In this document: positions 1 through 9,302 of the stretch, in pieces
Layout: every line of letters starts with the position of its first letter
How positions within the stretch are numbered: the first letter of the stretch is position 1
Source of the DNA: Lysinibacillus sphaericus
Lineage (GTDB): Bacteria; Bacillota; Bacilli; Bacillales_A; Planococcaceae
NCBI RefSeq assembly: GCF_006864135.1
Contig: NZ_SADV01000027.1
Location: 1-59,776, forward strand
Direction: 5' to 3'
Length of the DNA stretch: 59,776 bases
Translations under genes and position numbers: made by a program
The notes under the pieces: model-generated
Databases searched by the model: none
Seen by the model: the letters and a program-made list of their open reading frames with translations, nothing else
Told to the model about the DNA's origin: nothing

Positions 1-74
1 TCTGTTCGCTCGACTTGCATGTATTAGGCACGCCGCCAGCGTTCGTCCTGAGCCAGGATCAAACTCTCCATAAA
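1..74 (-). rRNA. rrs: 16S ribosomal RNA, 5' end only
   Basis: The reverse complement reads through the universal bacterial 16S start (GAGTTTGATCCTGGCTCAG) and continues with the conserved segment ending in ATGCAAGTCGAGCG. Only the first ~74 nt lie in the window; the gene continues off the left edge. The mature 5' end is placed near 74 by analogy with the Bacillus 16S start TTTAT-GGAGAG. Transcription runs leftwards, away from all genes described here. Confidence 0.97.
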
Positions 75-234
75 AAGAAATTTGATTAGCTCAAATTGTT
101 TTGCTGGCATCATGTTTGATGTCCAAAATTTTGTTTCGTTCGCCAACTCAAGGTTAGTTACTAAAAAACTTTATTGATTACGTTTTGCTTGTTCAGTTTT
201 CAAGGTTCATTTCGTCACTGTTGTTTTCAGCGAC
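75..234 (-). promoter_or_regulatory. rRNA operon leader with boxA-like antitermination signal
   Basis: This is the untranslated leader between the rrn promoter and the 16S 5' end. At about 191-207, on the minus strand, it carries ACCTTGAAAACTGAAC followed by AAGCAAAACG, which resembles the boxA region of Bacillus rRNA leaders used by the Nus antitermination complex. It also contains the 5' part of the 16S processing stalk. No coding sequence is present. The boxA call rests on resemblance only. Confidence 0.6.
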
Positions 235-240
235 TTTATT

Positions 241-269
241 ATCATAACTTGTATTCAACAAGAAGTCAA
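241..269 (-). promoter_or_regulatory. Sigma-A promoter of the rRNA operon
   Basis: On the minus strand a -35 TTGACT (264-269) is separated by exactly 17 nt from a -10 TATGAT (241-246). The region just upstream (270-310) is very A/T-rich with A/T tracts, as expected for an UP element of a strong rRNA promoter. Transcription would start near 234. Confidence 0.8.
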
Positions 270-360
270 CAACTTTTTTAAACTCTTTTTTTAAAATCTT
301 TTTTTAAGTCGTCCTTCTTGTTAAGGACAAGTAATAATATATAATATAGCAATTTAAAAA

Positions 361-1260
361 TCAAGCTTTTTTTAAAAAAAGTTTAAAAATCTTTTTCTCA
401 TCAACTACAAATAAGAGAATTCCTACTATAACAATGAATCCACCAAAAATTTGTGTGGCTATTAAATACTCTTTAAAAATTAGAAGAGCTAAAATGGCCG
501 CGCCAATTGGTTCAAATAAAATCGCAATGGAGACTACATTTGTACTAACGTATTTAATTGACCAATTAAATAGAGTATGACCAAATAAATTAGGAACTAT
601 CGCTAATAAAATAAACCATATCCAGTCCATAGTTGAATAAGGGCCGAACGATTCCCCCTTAATAAGAACATAGATAAACAATGTAATTGTACTAACAGCA
701 TAAACAATCATCGTATATGTCACAAGGGATAGTCTTTTCCGTACATCTTGTCCAAATAAAAAGTAAGCTGTAACGAGTGCGCACGCGACAAGAGCAAGCA
801 TGTCTCCATAAAATGCAGTACCACTAAGTTTAAAATCTCCCCAACTAATTAAAATACTACCGACAATAGCAATAGCTCCTGCAAAAATGGTTTTCAAAGT
901 AATGTTCTCTTTAAAGAAAAAATATGTACCTACAAATGCAAACAATGGCTGTAGTGTAACCAAAACTGTAGAACTTGCTACAGAAGTGTAATTGAGTGAT
1001 TCAAACCATAAAATAAAATGAAAGGCTAAAAATATGCCAGCAACAGAAGAAAACAGCCAATCGCGTATTCTTAATTCCTTTACCTCGTTAGTGTACTTCC
1101 AAAAAAACAGAGGAGCCATTATTAACACCGAAAAGAACATACGGTAAAACGCAATAACCCCCGCTTCTGCATTTGCTAATTTTACAAATATGGCTGATAG
1201 GGATACAGAAATTACGCCAATAAAAATAGGAATGTATGGATGAATTTTGGGTTTCTCCAT
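361..1260 (-). CDS. DMT-family (EamA) permease
   Basis: A 299-residue integral membrane protein with ten hydrophobic segments arranged as two EamA repeats, typical of drug/metabolite exporters of the DMT superfamily. The first repeat begins near PYIPIFIGVISVSLSAIFVK and the second near the LVACALVTAYF segment. The substrate cannot be read from sequence. An in-frame TTG lies three codons upstream, but GGAGG at 1270-1274 sits 9 nt before the ATG at 1260, so that ATG is chosen. The gene stands alone between the rRNA promoter and a repeat region. Its last codons lie in an A/T-only palindrome at 365-382 that may serve as a weak terminator. Confidence 0.85.
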   Translation of the reverse strand: MEKPKIHPYIPIFIGVISVSLSAIFVKLANAEAGVIAFYRMFFSVLIMAPLFFWKYTNEVKELRIRDWLFSSVAGIFLAFHFILWFESLNYTSVASSTVLVTLQPLFAFVGTYFFFKENITLKTIFAGAIAIVGSILISWGDFKLSGTAFYGDMLALVACALVTAYFLFGQDVRKRLSLVTYTMIVYAVSTITLFIYVLIKGESFGPYSTMDWIWFILLAIVPNLFGHTLFNWSIKYVSTNVVSIAILFEPIGAAILALLIFKEYLIATQIFGGFIVIVGILLFVVDEKKIFKLFLKKA

Positions 1261-1282
1261 TAAATCCAACCTCCAATTAATT

Positions 1283-1475
1283 TTGCCTCGGCATCATTAC
1301 GTTTGGATTTGGCTTTATGCCTGCAAAAGGACTCCTTGCCAATTCCGTGTCATCCGCCGGAAACCTTAACTTATACTCGTATTCCTCTCACTACCTATAA
1401 AGGTTAAAACATTTGTTGCTGACGCTTCGCTTTCGCACAGAAAACATTTGTTGCTGACGCTTCGCTTTCGCTCCC
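1283..1475. repeat. Dispersed intergenic repeat with two 35-bp tandem units
   Basis: The segment opens with a degenerate copy of the GCCTCGGCATnATT element seen about ten times in this window, then a stretch with CCGTGTCATCCGCCGGA, also found near 45510. At 1409 and 1444 two 35-bp tandem units carry GACGCTTCGCTTTCGC, the reverse complement of the GCGAAAGCGnAGCGnCAGC core found elsewhere. No gene lies in 1261-1613 apart from the mgtC ribosome-binding site. Confidence 0.7.
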
Positions 1476-1613
1476 CAAAATATGTGGTGAAAGAAATTAA
1501 AAATACTTATACTTCATTAAGATCCTGATGTACAATACAAAAAAGTAATGTACATATAATAATGACACCTTGCATATCTCTTAGCAATACGAAATATCTG
1601 TGGAGGGTTGCGT

Positions 1614-2330
1614 ATGGAAACCTTGGAAAATATGATTACATATGAAGTTGGCATAAAATTAGTAATTGCAGCCACATTAAGTTTAGTAATCGGTATCGAA
1701 AGGGAATTAAAAAAGAAGCCTGTAGGATTAAAAACGAGCTTAGTTATCGCTACATTTAGCTGTTTATTAACTGTCATTTCGATTGAAACCGCCTATTCAA
1801 CACCCCCAAGGTCAGAAATCAATATTACAATGGACCCTCTACGCTTGGCTGCCCAAATTGTTAGTGGGATTGGATTTCTTGGAGCAGGTGTTATTCTAAG
1901 ACGAGGGAATGATAGTATCTCAGGTTTAACAACCGCAGCAATGATCTGGGGAGCTGCTGGGATAGGAATTGCTGTTGGCGCAGGCTTCTATATAGATGCT
2001 ACATTAGCTGTTATTATCATTGTCTTCGGAATTGAGGTTTTATCGCCGTTTCTAATGAAAATAGGACCAAAAAGAATTCGTATGCGAGAAATATCATTGA
2101 AAGTTCAGATTAACAATGATGCCAATAGTGAATCCTTTTTACAATTCTTAAAGGAAAACAATATTATTATTGAAAACATACGCATTCAAGATGTTCCAAA
2201 TTATAATAATGTTTATCACGAATTAGATTTACGCTTATCATTAATAGTCTCTGATAACTTACTGTCATTTTATCGTTCATTACGAGCACTACCCTATATA
2301 GAAAAAATCGAAATGGAAATTTTAAACTAG
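1614..2330 (+). CDS. MgtC/SapB-family membrane protein
   Basis: A 238-residue protein of the MgtC/SapB family. The N-terminal ~135 residues form four to five membrane segments with the family signatures GIERELKKKPVGLKTS and GIGFLGAGVILR, followed by SGLTTAAMIWGAAGIG. The C-terminal ~100 residues are a soluble ACT-like domain. Family members are linked to growth at low Mg2+ and to inhibition of ATP synthase in some pathogens; the role here is not known. A TTG at 1608 is too close to GGAGG (1602-1606), so the ATG at 1614 (7 nt spacing) is the start. The next gene starts 15 nt downstream, suggesting a two-gene operon for divalent-metal homeostasis. Confidence 0.85.
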   Translation: METLENMITYEVGIKLVIAATLSLVIGIERELKKKPVGLKTSLVIATFSCLLTVISIETAYSTPPRSEINITMDPLRLAAQIVSGIGFLGAGVILRRGNDSISGLTTAAMIWGAAGIGIAVGAGFYIDATLAVIIIVFGIEVLSPFLMKIGPKRIRMREISLKVQINNDANSESFLQFLKENNIIIENIRIQDVPNYNNVYHELDLRLSLIVSDNLLSFYRSLRALPYIEKIEMEILN

Positions 2331-2345
2331 TTGGAGGATTCTTTC

Positions 2346-3341
2346 GTGGTAGAAATAATAAAACTATTAAAAAATGGGAATAAGCCCTCTCTGTTGGCAG
2401 CAGTAGTCAATGCTTTTTTAGGAATTATTAAAGGTGTTGCCTTCTTCTTTACAGGTAATGTTGCCATGTTTGCAGAAATGATGCACTCACTAGGAGATGC
2501 AGCAAACCAATTATTCGTTTATATCGGCTCAGCGCTGTCGAAAAAAGCACCAACAAAACAATTTCCGGGAGGCTTTGGCCGAATTGTAAATTTAGTTTGT
2601 CTATTTGCTGTTATAATCGTGGCAATCCTTTCTTATGAAACCATAAAAGAAGGCTGGCATCATTTTATACACCCCGCTGGAGAATCTAAAGGAATGCTCA
2701 TTGCACTTGGCGTATTATTGATCGGTATTGTTTTAGAAGGGTCAGTTCTTGCAAAAGCTGCCGTTGAAATACTTCATGACGCTGGACAGGAAAAAACGGG
2801 AATAATAACAGCTATCCCTAAAGCTTTCCCTTATTTAAATCGCGCAAAACCAGCAACAAAATTAGTATTTATGGAAGACTTAGTAGCTACAGGTGGTAAC
2901 GTGTTGGCCTTCGGTGCTATTTTAATTGCGCACTTTACAGGCTGGGCAAATATAGAAGGACTCGTTTCGATGATTATTGGCTTTATGATGTTCTATGTTG
3001 TAGCAAAAGTGTTCCTTGATAATGCACGTGGAGTTATTGGTGAAACAGACGAAGAAATGCTAAATCATATTGCTCACCTTGTAATGGATGACCCAAACAT
3101 TAAAGATATTGTTCGCCTAGAAGTCATTAAAGAAGGTGAGTTTTTACATGTGGAATTAGTTGCTGAAGCTGACCCCAACCTATCACTCGCTTTTCTAGAT
3201 GATGTACGCGACCATTTAACAGAGGTCATTTTAAGTCAGAAGGGTGTATCGAAAGTAGCCATTCTATTCGATGAGGATGACGGGAAACAAGATTGGGTGC
3301 ATATTGGCGAAAGACCGGAAAACTCAACATTCAAACAATAA
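2346..3341 (+). CDS. Cation diffusion facilitator (ZnT9/SLC30A9-like)
   Basis: A 331-residue CDF-family transporter. The first membrane block carries MMHSLGDAANQ, the H-x3-D metal site of TMH2. TMH5 carries FMEDLVATGGNV, matching the E-D variant of the SLC30A9-like subgroup rather than the usual second HxxxD. A cytoplasmic C-terminal ferredoxin-like domain follows (about residues 235-310) and ends with an acidic DEDDGKQD. CDF proteins exchange protons for divalent metals such as Zn2+, Mn2+ or Co2+; the metal cannot be assigned. The GTG at 2346 is preferred because GGAGG (2333-2337) lies 8 nt upstream, while the in-frame TTG at 2331 overlaps that site. A terminator follows 30 nt after the stop. 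Confidence 0.85.
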   Translation: MVEIIKLLKNGNKPSLLAAVVNAFLGIIKGVAFFFTGNVAMFAEMMHSLGDAANQLFVYIGSALSKKAPTKQFPGGFGRIVNLVCLFAVIIVAILSYETIKEGWHHFIHPAGESKGMLIALGVLLIGIVLEGSVLAKAAVEILHDAGQEKTGIITAIPKAFPYLNRAKPATKLVFMEDLVATGGNVLAFGAILIAHFTGWANIEGLVSMIIGFMMFYVVAKVFLDNARGVIGETDEEMLNHIAHLVMDDPNIKDIVRLEVIKEGEFLHVELVAEADPNLSLAFLDDVRDHLTEVILSQKGVSKVAILFDEDDGKQDWVHIGERPENSTFKQ

Positions 3342-3372
3342 CTTATTATCCAAAACATTTTAAATAAGATAA

Positions 3373-3412
3373 ATAGCCAATTGCCATATTTCAGGCAGTT
3401 GGCTATTTTTTA
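3373..3412 (+). terminator. Rho-independent terminator after the CDF gene
   Basis: A 13-bp stem (ATAGCCAATTGCC with GGCAGTTGGCTAT, one G-T pair) is followed directly by a run of T residues. It closes the mgtC-like/CDF transcript before the convergent alcohol dehydrogenase gene. Confidence 0.85.
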
Positions 3413-3476
3413 TACAAGTACCAGAAAACTCTATTCTTGTTTACTTCTTTGTATCTTCTATTAAGCAATCACGGAG

Positions 3477-4640
3477 TTATAGGGAGTTTTGCAAAATAGT
3501 TCGCACATCTTCTTCCTGTAATTTGTTGAAGTTTCCAAAGGGTCCATTTTGCATAGCATGTTCTACAATTTGAAGGAATTTTGAATCGTCAATTTCATAA
3601 TCCGCTAGACTACTTGGAGCTCCTAGAGAAGTCCAGAATGCCGATAAACGATCAATTCCTTCGTACGCAACCTCTTCTGGAGACTTCCCTGTTGCGTCGA
3701 CACCGAAAACGCGTATTGCAATACGTGCAAAACGCTCTGGATTTACGGGTACACTTCGACGCATCCAATGTGGTTGTAATATCGCTAACCCTCCTGCATG
3801 CGGAATATCGTAAACCGCAGAAACAGCGTGCTCAATATTATGTGATGCCCAATCTCCACGAGAGCCAATTGATAAGAATCCATTTAACCCAATTGTTCCT
3901 GCTAATAAAATTGTTTCACGCAACTGGATATTTTCTAAATCTTCTAACAATTTAGGTGCTGTTGTAATAACCGTTCGTAATACTCCTTCACACATTTCAT
4001 CTGTAATCGGTGTATTCGTCGTATTATGGAAATATTGTTCAAGTACATGTGACATCATATCAACGATACCGTAAACTGTATGATTTTTTGGTACAGTCAC
4101 TGTATACACTGGGTTTAAAATCGAAAATTTTGGGAATACAGCAGGGCTACCCCAGCTTAGTTTTTCTTCTGTCGCAGCGTTTGTAATGACAGAACCTGAG
4201 TTCATTTCGGAACCTGTTGCAGCTAGCGTTAATACAGTCCCGAGCGGTAAAGCGTCCTCCACAATTACTTTACGTTTTACAATATCCCAAGCATCGCCAT
4301 CATATTTTGCACCTGCGACTATTAACTTAGAACAGTCAATTACAGAACCGCCACCAACAGCTAGGACTAGATCAATTTTTTCTTTTTTACAAAGATCAAT
4401 ACCAAGTCTTGCTGTTTCCACACGTGGATTTGGCTCAACATCGCTAAGTTCAAATATTATTTTATTGGCTTCTTGTAACTTTTCGATAACAGCATTGTAT
4501 ACACCATTTTTCTTAACACTGCCTCCACCGTAGACAACTAACACCTTTTCACCATGTTGCGCTAACTCATTCGCAAGCTTTTTCAGTGCATTTTCACCAA
4601 AATGTAACTTCACTGGGTTATAAAATGTAAATGAATCCAT
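3477..4640 (-). CDS. yugJ: Iron-containing alcohol dehydrogenase (YugJ/butanol dehydrogenase type)
   Basis: A 387-residue group III alcohol dehydrogenase, probably NADH-dependent and acting on medium-chain aldehydes/alcohols like the YugJ/YugK and Clostridium butanol dehydrogenases. The N-terminal Rossmann-like half carries the nucleotide-binding [14 protein letters not shown]. The C-terminal all-helical half carries metal-ligand segments [14 protein letters not shown] (Asp and His), [22 protein letters not shown] and LQPHWMRR. Length matches the family. The start is supported by AAGGGG 8 nt upstream. It stands as a single gene between the roc block and the CDF gene. B. subtilis carries yugJ next to yugI, and yugI also lies in this window but ~6 kb away. 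Confidence 0.85.
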   Translation of the reverse strand: MDSFTFYNPVKLHFGENALKKLANELAQHGEKVLVVYGGGSVKKNGVYNAVIEKLQEANKIIFELSDVEPNPRVETARLGIDLCKKEKIDLVLAVGGGSVIDCSKLIVAGAKYDGDAWDIVKRKVIVEDALPLGTVLTLAATGSEMNSGSVITNAATEEKLSWGSPAVFPKFSILNPVYTVTVPKNHTVYGIVDMMSHVLEQYFHNTTNTPITDEMCEGVLRTVITTAPKLLEDLENIQLRETILLAGTIGLNGFLSIGSRGDWASHNIEHAVSAVYDIPHAGGLAILQPHWMRRSVPVNPERFARIAIRVFGVDATGKSPEEVAYEGIDRLSAFWTSLGAPSSLADYEIDDSKFLQIVEHAMQNGPFGNFNKLQEEDVRTILQNSL

Positions 4641-4774
4641 TCAATTCGCCCCTTTCTACTTGGATTTTCTCATATTTCTATTGACGAAAGCAAAGATTTA
4701 AAACCATTTTAGACTCCACTGTCATTGTATTCACTCTAAACATAATTTTTTCTTTGCACTTTTGCTTGCATACA

Positions 4775-4812
4775 TAAAAAACGAGTCATCCGACTAGGAA
4801 TGACCCGTTTTT
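4775..4812 (-). terminator. Terminator downstream of rocG
   Basis: An inverted repeat (AACGGGTCAT with ATGACTCGTT) flanked by A and T runs on both sides lies 15 nt after the rocG stop. It is symmetrical enough to act in both directions. Confidence 0.85.
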
Positions 4813-4826
4813 CTTATATATATTGA

Positions 4827-6071
4827 TTAAACCCATCCACGGAAGCGTGAAGCTTCTGCAGTGCGGCGAACACCTACCATATAAGCTGCTAAACGCATAT
4901 TAATGTTACGTGTTGTCGCTGTTGTATAAACGTTTTCAAATGCATCAACCATTTTTTTGTAAAGACGTTCTTCAACTTCTTCTTCTGTCCAGTAATAACC
5001 TTGGTTATTTTGTACCCATTCGAAGTAAGAAACTGTTACACCACCAGCAGATGCTAATACGTCTGGTACAAGTAAAATGCCACGATCAGTTAAAATTCTA
5101 GTTGCTTCAGCAGTTGTTGGACCGTTCGCTGCCTCTACTACAATGTTTGCTTTAACATTGTGTGCATTGTCAGCAGTAATTTGGTTTTCGATAGCAGCTG
5201 GCACTAGAATATCACAATCAAGCTCTAATAATTCTTTGTTTGAAATTGTATTTTCAAATAATGTTGTTACAGTACCGAAGCTATCACGACGATCTAATAA
5301 ATAGTCGATATCTAAACCTTCAGGATCATGAAGTGCACCATAAGCATCTGAAATACCGATTACTTTCGCGCCTAAATCATGCATGAATTTTGCAAGGAAG
5401 CTACCTGCGTTACCGAAGCCTTGAATGACAACACGTGCACCTTTAATATCAATGCCACGTTTTTTCGCTGCTTCTTGGATAACGATTGTTACACCTTGTG
5501 CAGTTGCACGGTCACGACCTTGAGAACCACCAAGCACTAATGGCTTACCTGTGATGAAACCTGGTGAGTTGAATTCGTCCATACGGCTGTATTCATCCAT
5601 CATCCAAGCCATAATTTGTGCATTCGTAAATACGTCTGGAGCAGGAATATCTTTTGTTGGTCCTACGATTTGACTAACTGCACGTACATATCCACGGCTT
5701 AATTTTTCGATTTCATCCATAGACATTTGACGAGGGTCACAGATGACACCGCCTTTACCACCGCCATAAGGTAGATCCACGATACCACATTTCAATGTCA
5801 TCCACATTGAAAGCGCTTTAACTTCTTCCTCAGATACTGCCGGATGGAAACGTACTCCACCTTTAGTTGGCCCTACAGCATCATTATGTTGTGCGCGGTA
5901 ACCAGTAAATACTTTTGTTGTACCATCATCCATTTTCACTGGAATACGTACTTGTAGCATGCGAAGCGGTTCTTTTAACAATTCATACATAGCTTCGTCA
6001 TAGCCAAGTCTATTTAGAGCCTCTTGAATAACTTCTTGAGTTGATGTGAACAGATTTAAGTTTTCAGACAT
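4827..6071 (-). CDS. rocG: NAD-specific glutamate dehydrogenase
   Basis: A 414-residue Glu/Leu/Phe/Val dehydrogenase that oxidatively deaminates glutamate to 2-oxoglutarate and ammonia, the last step of arginine, ornithine and proline breakdown. The catalytic lysine lies in PYGGGKGGV (about residue 106) and the substrate-binding region in GPTKGGVRFHP. The C-terminal Rossmann domain carries IQGFGNAGSF, and EAANGPTT is also present. Length equals that of Bacillus RocG/GudB. A GAGG motif lies about 9 nt before the ATG. It sits 83 nt downstream of rocD on the same strand. That gap holds a 7-bp inverted repeat, AAAATGT-GA-ACATTTT (6138-6153), that may be an operator. No sigma-54 -24/-12 element is evident. 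Confidence 0.93.
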   Translation of the reverse strand: MSENLNLFTSTQEVIQEALNRLGYDEAMYELLKEPLRMLQVRIPVKMDDGTTKVFTGYRAQHNDAVGPTKGGVRFHPAVSEEEVKALSMWMTLKCGIVDLPYGGGKGGVICDPRQMSMDEIEKLSRGYVRAVSQIVGPTKDIPAPDVFTNAQIMAWMMDEYSRMDEFNSPGFITGKPLVLGGSQGRDRATAQGVTIVIQEAAKKRGIDIKGARVVIQGFGNAGSFLAKFMHDLGAKVIGISDAYGALHDPEGLDIDYLLDRRDSFGTVTTLFENTISNKELLELDCDILVPAAIENQITADNAHNVKANIVVEAANGPTTAEATRILTDRGILLVPDVLASAGGVTVSYFEWVQNNQGYYWTEEEVEERLYKKMVDAFENVYTTATTRNINMRLAAYMVGVRRTAEASRFRGWV

Positions 6072-6154
6072 ATTAAATCGCCTCTTTGTTTTTTATAATG
6101 ATAGTATATCGGCATCATTGTAACATACTTCCGAATTAAAATGTGAACATTTTG

Positions 6155-7348
6155 TTAAAGATTAAATACTTTTTCAATTTGTTCGATTGACCAATCTAAA
6201 TCCTCTTGCGAAATAACAAGTGGTGGCGCAAAACGAATGACTGTATCATGTGTTTCTTTACATAATAGGCCTAATTCTTTAAGCTGTTCACAGTATGGAC
6301 GTGCAGCCTCTGTTAATTCCATTCCGATAAATAAACCACGACCACGAACTTCTTTAATGACTGGGTTATTAATTTCTTTTAATTTACCTTTAAAATATTC
6401 ACCAAGTTCGTGTGAACGCTCTGCTAATTTTTCATCTAGTAATACTTTAATTGAAGCAATAGATACTGCACATGCTAAAGGATTACCACCGAAAGTTGAA
6501 CCGTGTGATCCAGGATTGAATACACCTAAGATTTCACGATTTGCAGCTACACACGAAATCGGGAATACACCGCCGCCTAAAGCTTTCCCTAAAATGTACA
6601 TATCAGGCTCTACTTCTTCCCAATCACATGCGAACATTTTACCTGTACGTGCTAAACCAGCTTGGATTTCATCTGCAATGAATAAAACATTGTTTTCACG
6701 ACATAGCTCGCGCGCAGCTTTTAAGAAGCCTTCTGATGGAATAACGATACCAGCTTCACCTTGGATTGGTTCAATTAAAAACGCTGCTGTGTTTGGAGTA
6801 ATTGCAGCTTTTAATGCTTCCAGGTTACCGTAATCTACTAACTTAACATTCGGTAACATTGGACCGAAGCCACGACGATATTCTTCGTCAGATGATAAAG
6901 ATACAGCAAGCATTGTACGACCATGGAAGTTACCATTACATGCAATGACTTCAGCCTTGCCATCTTCTACACCTTTTACATCATAAGCCCAACGACGAGC
7001 GGCTTTAAATGCTGTCTCAACCGCTTCAGCACCTGTATTCATCGGTAATACCATTTGTTTATTCGTTAATTTACCAACAAGTTCATACCATTCACCAAGG
7101 TTTTCGCTATAAAATGCACGAGAAGTTAATGTTACTTTATCAGCTTGTTCTTTTAACGCAGCGATAATTTTCGGATGACGATGTCCCTGATTCACAGCAG
7201 AGTAAGCTGATAGCATATCTAAGTATTTGTTACCTTCTGGATCTTTTACCCAAGCACCTTCAGCCTCTGAAATAACGATTGGTAGCGGGTGATAGTTTGC
7301 AGCACCAAAATTTTGCGTTTGTTCAATTACTTGATTTGTTTTTGTCAT
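6155..7348 (-). CDS. rocD: Ornithine aminotransferase
   Basis: A 397-residue class III pyridoxal-phosphate aminotransferase that converts ornithine plus 2-oxoglutarate to glutamate-5-semialdehyde and glutamate. Visible landmarks are [18 protein letters not shown] (phosphate-binding turn), [13 protein letters not shown], the cofactor Asp in [15 protein letters not shown], and the Schiff-base lysine in [14 protein letters not shown]. The open frame extends 23 codons upstream, but AAGGAGAG lies 8 nt before the ATG at 7348 and the resulting N-terminus ([15 protein letters not shown]) matches family length. It lies between rocA and rocG, all co-oriented, and supplies the substrate for RocA. Confidence 0.93.
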   Translation of the reverse strand: MTKTNQVIEQTQNFGAANYHPLPIVISEAEGAWVKDPEGNKYLDMLSAYSAVNQGHRHPKIIAALKEQADKVTLTSRAFYSENLGEWYELVGKLTNKQMVLPMNTGAEAVETAFKAARRWAYDVKGVEDGKAEVIACNGNFHGRTMLAVSLSSDEEYRRGFGPMLPNVKLVDYGNLEALKAAITPNTAAFLIEPIQGEAGIVIPSEGFLKAARELCRENNVLFIADEIQAGLARTGKMFACDWEEVEPDMYILGKALGGGVFPISCVAANREILGVFNPGSHGSTFGGNPLACAVSIASIKVLLDEKLAERSHELGEYFKGKLKEINNPVIKEVRGRGLFIGMELTEAARPYCEQLKELGLLCKETHDTVIRFAPPLVISQEDLDWSIEQIEKVFNL

Positions 7349-7441
7349 AAAGTATTCTCTCCTTACGTTCATGATGAAAAACTCTGGAAGACTCTGTTTT
7401 TCTATAAATAAATTCAATAGAACAATTTCAGCATTTTCTGA

Positions 7442-7547
7442 ATATAAAAAGCAAGAATCTGCACACTACTCCTAGGTAAGCCGCCTCGACATTAGCGCCT
7501 ACGGTTCTTGCCGGACTCACTTTACTAGGAGGAGTCGCGCAGATTCT
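7442..7547 (-). terminator. Large imperfect hairpin and probable terminator of rocA
   Basis: AGAATCTGC at 7454-7462 pairs with GCAGATTCT at 7539-7547. The inner arms contain CTCCTAGGTAA and TTACTAGGAGGAG, giving an imperfect fold-back of ~94 bp. On the minus strand it is followed by CTTGCTTTTTATA, a weak T tract. It may be a mobile or REP-like hairpin that now serves as rocA terminator. Confidence 0.55.
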
Positions 7548-7556
7548 CTTATAATT

Positions 7557-7612
7557 TATGCCTCAGCAAAATTGCGTCCGGAAGCATAACTTCTTCGGTC
7601 AGCCGAAAGAAG
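7557..7612. repeat. Short copy of the dispersed intergenic repeat at the rocA stop codon
   Basis: Starts with ATGCCTCAGCAAAATTGCG, continues with TCCGGA, and ends with CCGAAAGAAGTTATAA abutting the rocA stop. In the rocA transcript it folds as AACTTCTTTCGG against CCGAAGAAGTT, a strong 3'-end hairpin. It belongs to the same family as the copies at 10815, 14298, 16240, 38660, 42545 and 45384. Confidence 0.7.
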
Positions 7613-9157
7613 TTATAACATTTCAGAAGTTGTTTTTGCTTGCATATGAAGTTGTAGATAGTCAGGGCCACCTGCTTTTGAGTCAGTACCTGACATATTG
7701 AAGCCGCCGAATGGTTGGTAACCAACGATTGCACCAGTACAGCCACGGTTGAAGTATAAGTTACCTACATGGAAATCTTCACGTGCTTTTTCTAAGTTCA
7801 TACGATTATTTGTAATAACCGCACCAGTTAAGCCGTACTCAGTATCATTTGCAATATCAATTGCTTGATCGAAATCTTTAGCTTTTGAAATAGCTACAAC
7901 TGGTCCAAAGATTTCTTCTCTCATAACTCGTGCAGAAGGATCTACATCTGCAAATACTGTTGGTTGAATGAAATAACCAACTGAATCATCAGCTGTACCA
8001 CCTGCAACTAGGCGACCTTCTCCTTTACCAATTTCAATGTACTCTGTCACTTTATTGAATGCTGCTTGGTCAATAACTGTTGCCATGAAGTTGTTGAAGT
8101 CTGATGGGTCACCAACTGTTAACGTGTTTGTTAATTCCACTACACGGTCAACAACTTGGTCATAGACATCTTCAACGATAACAGCACGAGAACATGCTGA
8201 ACATTTTTGACCCGAGAAGCCAAATGCTGATTTTACAATAGATTGTGCTGCAAGCTCTAGATCCGCTTCTTTATCAACAACGATTGTATCTTTACCGCCC
8301 ATTTCAGCGATAACACGTTTAATCCAAATTTGACCGTCATTTAATACAGACGCACGTTGGTTAATACGTAAGCCTACATCACGAGATCCTGTGAAGCTAA
8401 TGAAGCGTGTTTTTGGATGATCAACTAAGTAGTCACCTACTTCTGCACCAGAACCTGGTACAAAGTTCACAGCACCTGCTGGAAGACCCGCTTGCTCTAA
8501 CACTTCGATAAATTTATAAGCAACTACAGGTGTTGTCGAAGCTGGTTTTAATAATACAGTGTTACCTGTTACTAAAGCTGCCACCGTTGTCCCCGCCATA
8601 ATTGCGAATGGGAAGTTCCATGGTGAAATAACAATACCAATACCTAATGGAATATAGTCATAACGGTTGTATTCACCTGGACGACTTTCTACAGGTTGAC
8701 CTTCTTTAACACGGAGCATTTGACGACCATAGTATTCTAAGAAGTCAATTGCTTCTGCAGTATCTGCATCAGCCTCAGCCCATGGTTTACCTGCTTCTTT
8801 TGTTAAAAGTGCAGAGAATTCATGTTTACGACGGCGAATAATTGCCGCTGCTTTGAATAATACGTCTGCACGAACAGCTGGATCTACTTTTTTCCAAGTT
8901 TTGAAAGTTTCATCTGCCGCTTGCATTGCTTTTTCAGCTAGTTCTTTGTTTGCTTTTGATACGCGACCAATTACTTCTGTTTTCTTTGCTGGATTATATG
9001 AAACGATTTTATCTTCTGTAGTAATACGTTCTCCACCGATAATTAGTGGATAGTCTTGACCTAAATATCTCTCTACTTTATTTAATGCCTCTAAATATGC
9101 GTTGTAATTTGCCTCTTGAGTAAAATCTGTGAATGGTTCGTGTTTGTATGAAATCAT
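7613..9157 (-). CDS. rocA: 1-pyrroline-5-carboxylate dehydrogenase
   Basis: A 514-residue aldehyde dehydrogenase of the RocA/PutA2 type, oxidising glutamate-5-semialdehyde (from proline or ornithine) to glutamate with NAD+. Key segments are [18 protein letters not shown] (cofactor pocket), [11 protein letters not shown], the general-base glutamate in [13 protein letters not shown] and the nucleophilic cysteine in [14 protein letters not shown]. The length is that of B. subtilis RocA. GGGAGG lies 8 nt before the ATG. It is transcribed divergently from the NtrC-type regulator, from which it is separated by 145 bp containing two palindromes. Its -10 (TATAAT, 9244-9249) has no recognisable -35, suggesting dependence on an activator. 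Confidence 0.94.
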   Translation of the reverse strand: MISYKHEPFTDFTQEANYNAYLEALNKVERYLGQDYPLIIGGERITTEDKIVSYNPAKKTEVIGRVSKANKELAEKAMQAADETFKTWKKVDPAVRADVLFKAAAIIRRRKHEFSALLTKEAGKPWAEADADTAEAIDFLEYYGRQMLRVKEGQPVESRPGEYNRYDYIPLGIGIVISPWNFPFAIMAGTTVAALVTGNTVLLKPASTTPVVAYKFIEVLEQAGLPAGAVNFVPGSGAEVGDYLVDHPKTRFISFTGSRDVGLRINQRASVLNDGQIWIKRVIAEMGGKDTIVVDKEADLELAAQSIVKSAFGFSGQKCSACSRAVIVEDVYDQVVDRVVELTNTLTVGDPSDFNNFMATVIDQAAFNKVTEYIEIGKGEGRLVAGGTADDSVGYFIQPTVFADVDPSARVMREEIFGPVVAISKAKDFDQAIDIANDTEYGLTGAVITNNRMNLEKAREDFHVGNLYFNRGCTGAIVGYQPFGGFNMSGTDSKAGGPDYLQLHMQAKTTSEML

Positions 9158-9205
9158 ACTTTATCCTCCCTCGTGAGATGTGTTTTAAGTGCGCAAAAAA
9201 CATTG

Positions 9206-9224
9206 ACGCAAAATATCTTTGCGT
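9206..9224. promoter_or_regulatory. Palindromic operator candidate 1 (rocA/regulator intergenic)
   Basis: ACGCAAAATATCTTTGCGT is a perfect 7-bp inverted repeat with a 5-bp spacer. It lies between rocA and the divergent regulator, downstream of the candidate rocA -10. It resembles the palindrome at 9250-9268 (GCAAAA core) and is the natural candidate for a binding site of the adjacent regulator. No binding data are implied. Confidence 0.55.
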
Positions 9225-9249
9225 TTAGAATATTCTTACACTTATTATA

Positions 9250-9268
9250 ATGCAAAATTTTGTTGCAT
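9250..9268. promoter_or_regulatory. Palindromic operator candidate 2 at the rocA promoter
   Basis: ATGCAAAATTTTGTTGCAT contains a 6-bp inverted repeat with 7-bp spacer and adjoins the rocA -10 hexamer TATAAT (rc of 9244-9249). It fills the place of the spacer and -35 region of that promoter. The shared GCAAAA half-site with 9206-9224 suggests both bind the same dimer. Confidence 0.5.
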
Positions 9269-9302
9269 ATTTCAAGTAAAAAATTTTTGAGGTGCACATT
9301 TT

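Noticed and set aside
3581..3955. Plus-strand open frame inside the alcohol dehydrogenase gene, and similar antisense frames in rocD, yutJ, pepA and others
   Set aside because: They are antisense shadows of clearly recognised genes, with no ribosome-binding sites and no family similarity.
6072..9302. Sigma-54 (-24/-12) promoters for the roc genes
   Set aside because: No GG-N10-GC element with a TGGCAC/TTGCA-like context was found upstream of rocA, rocD or rocG.
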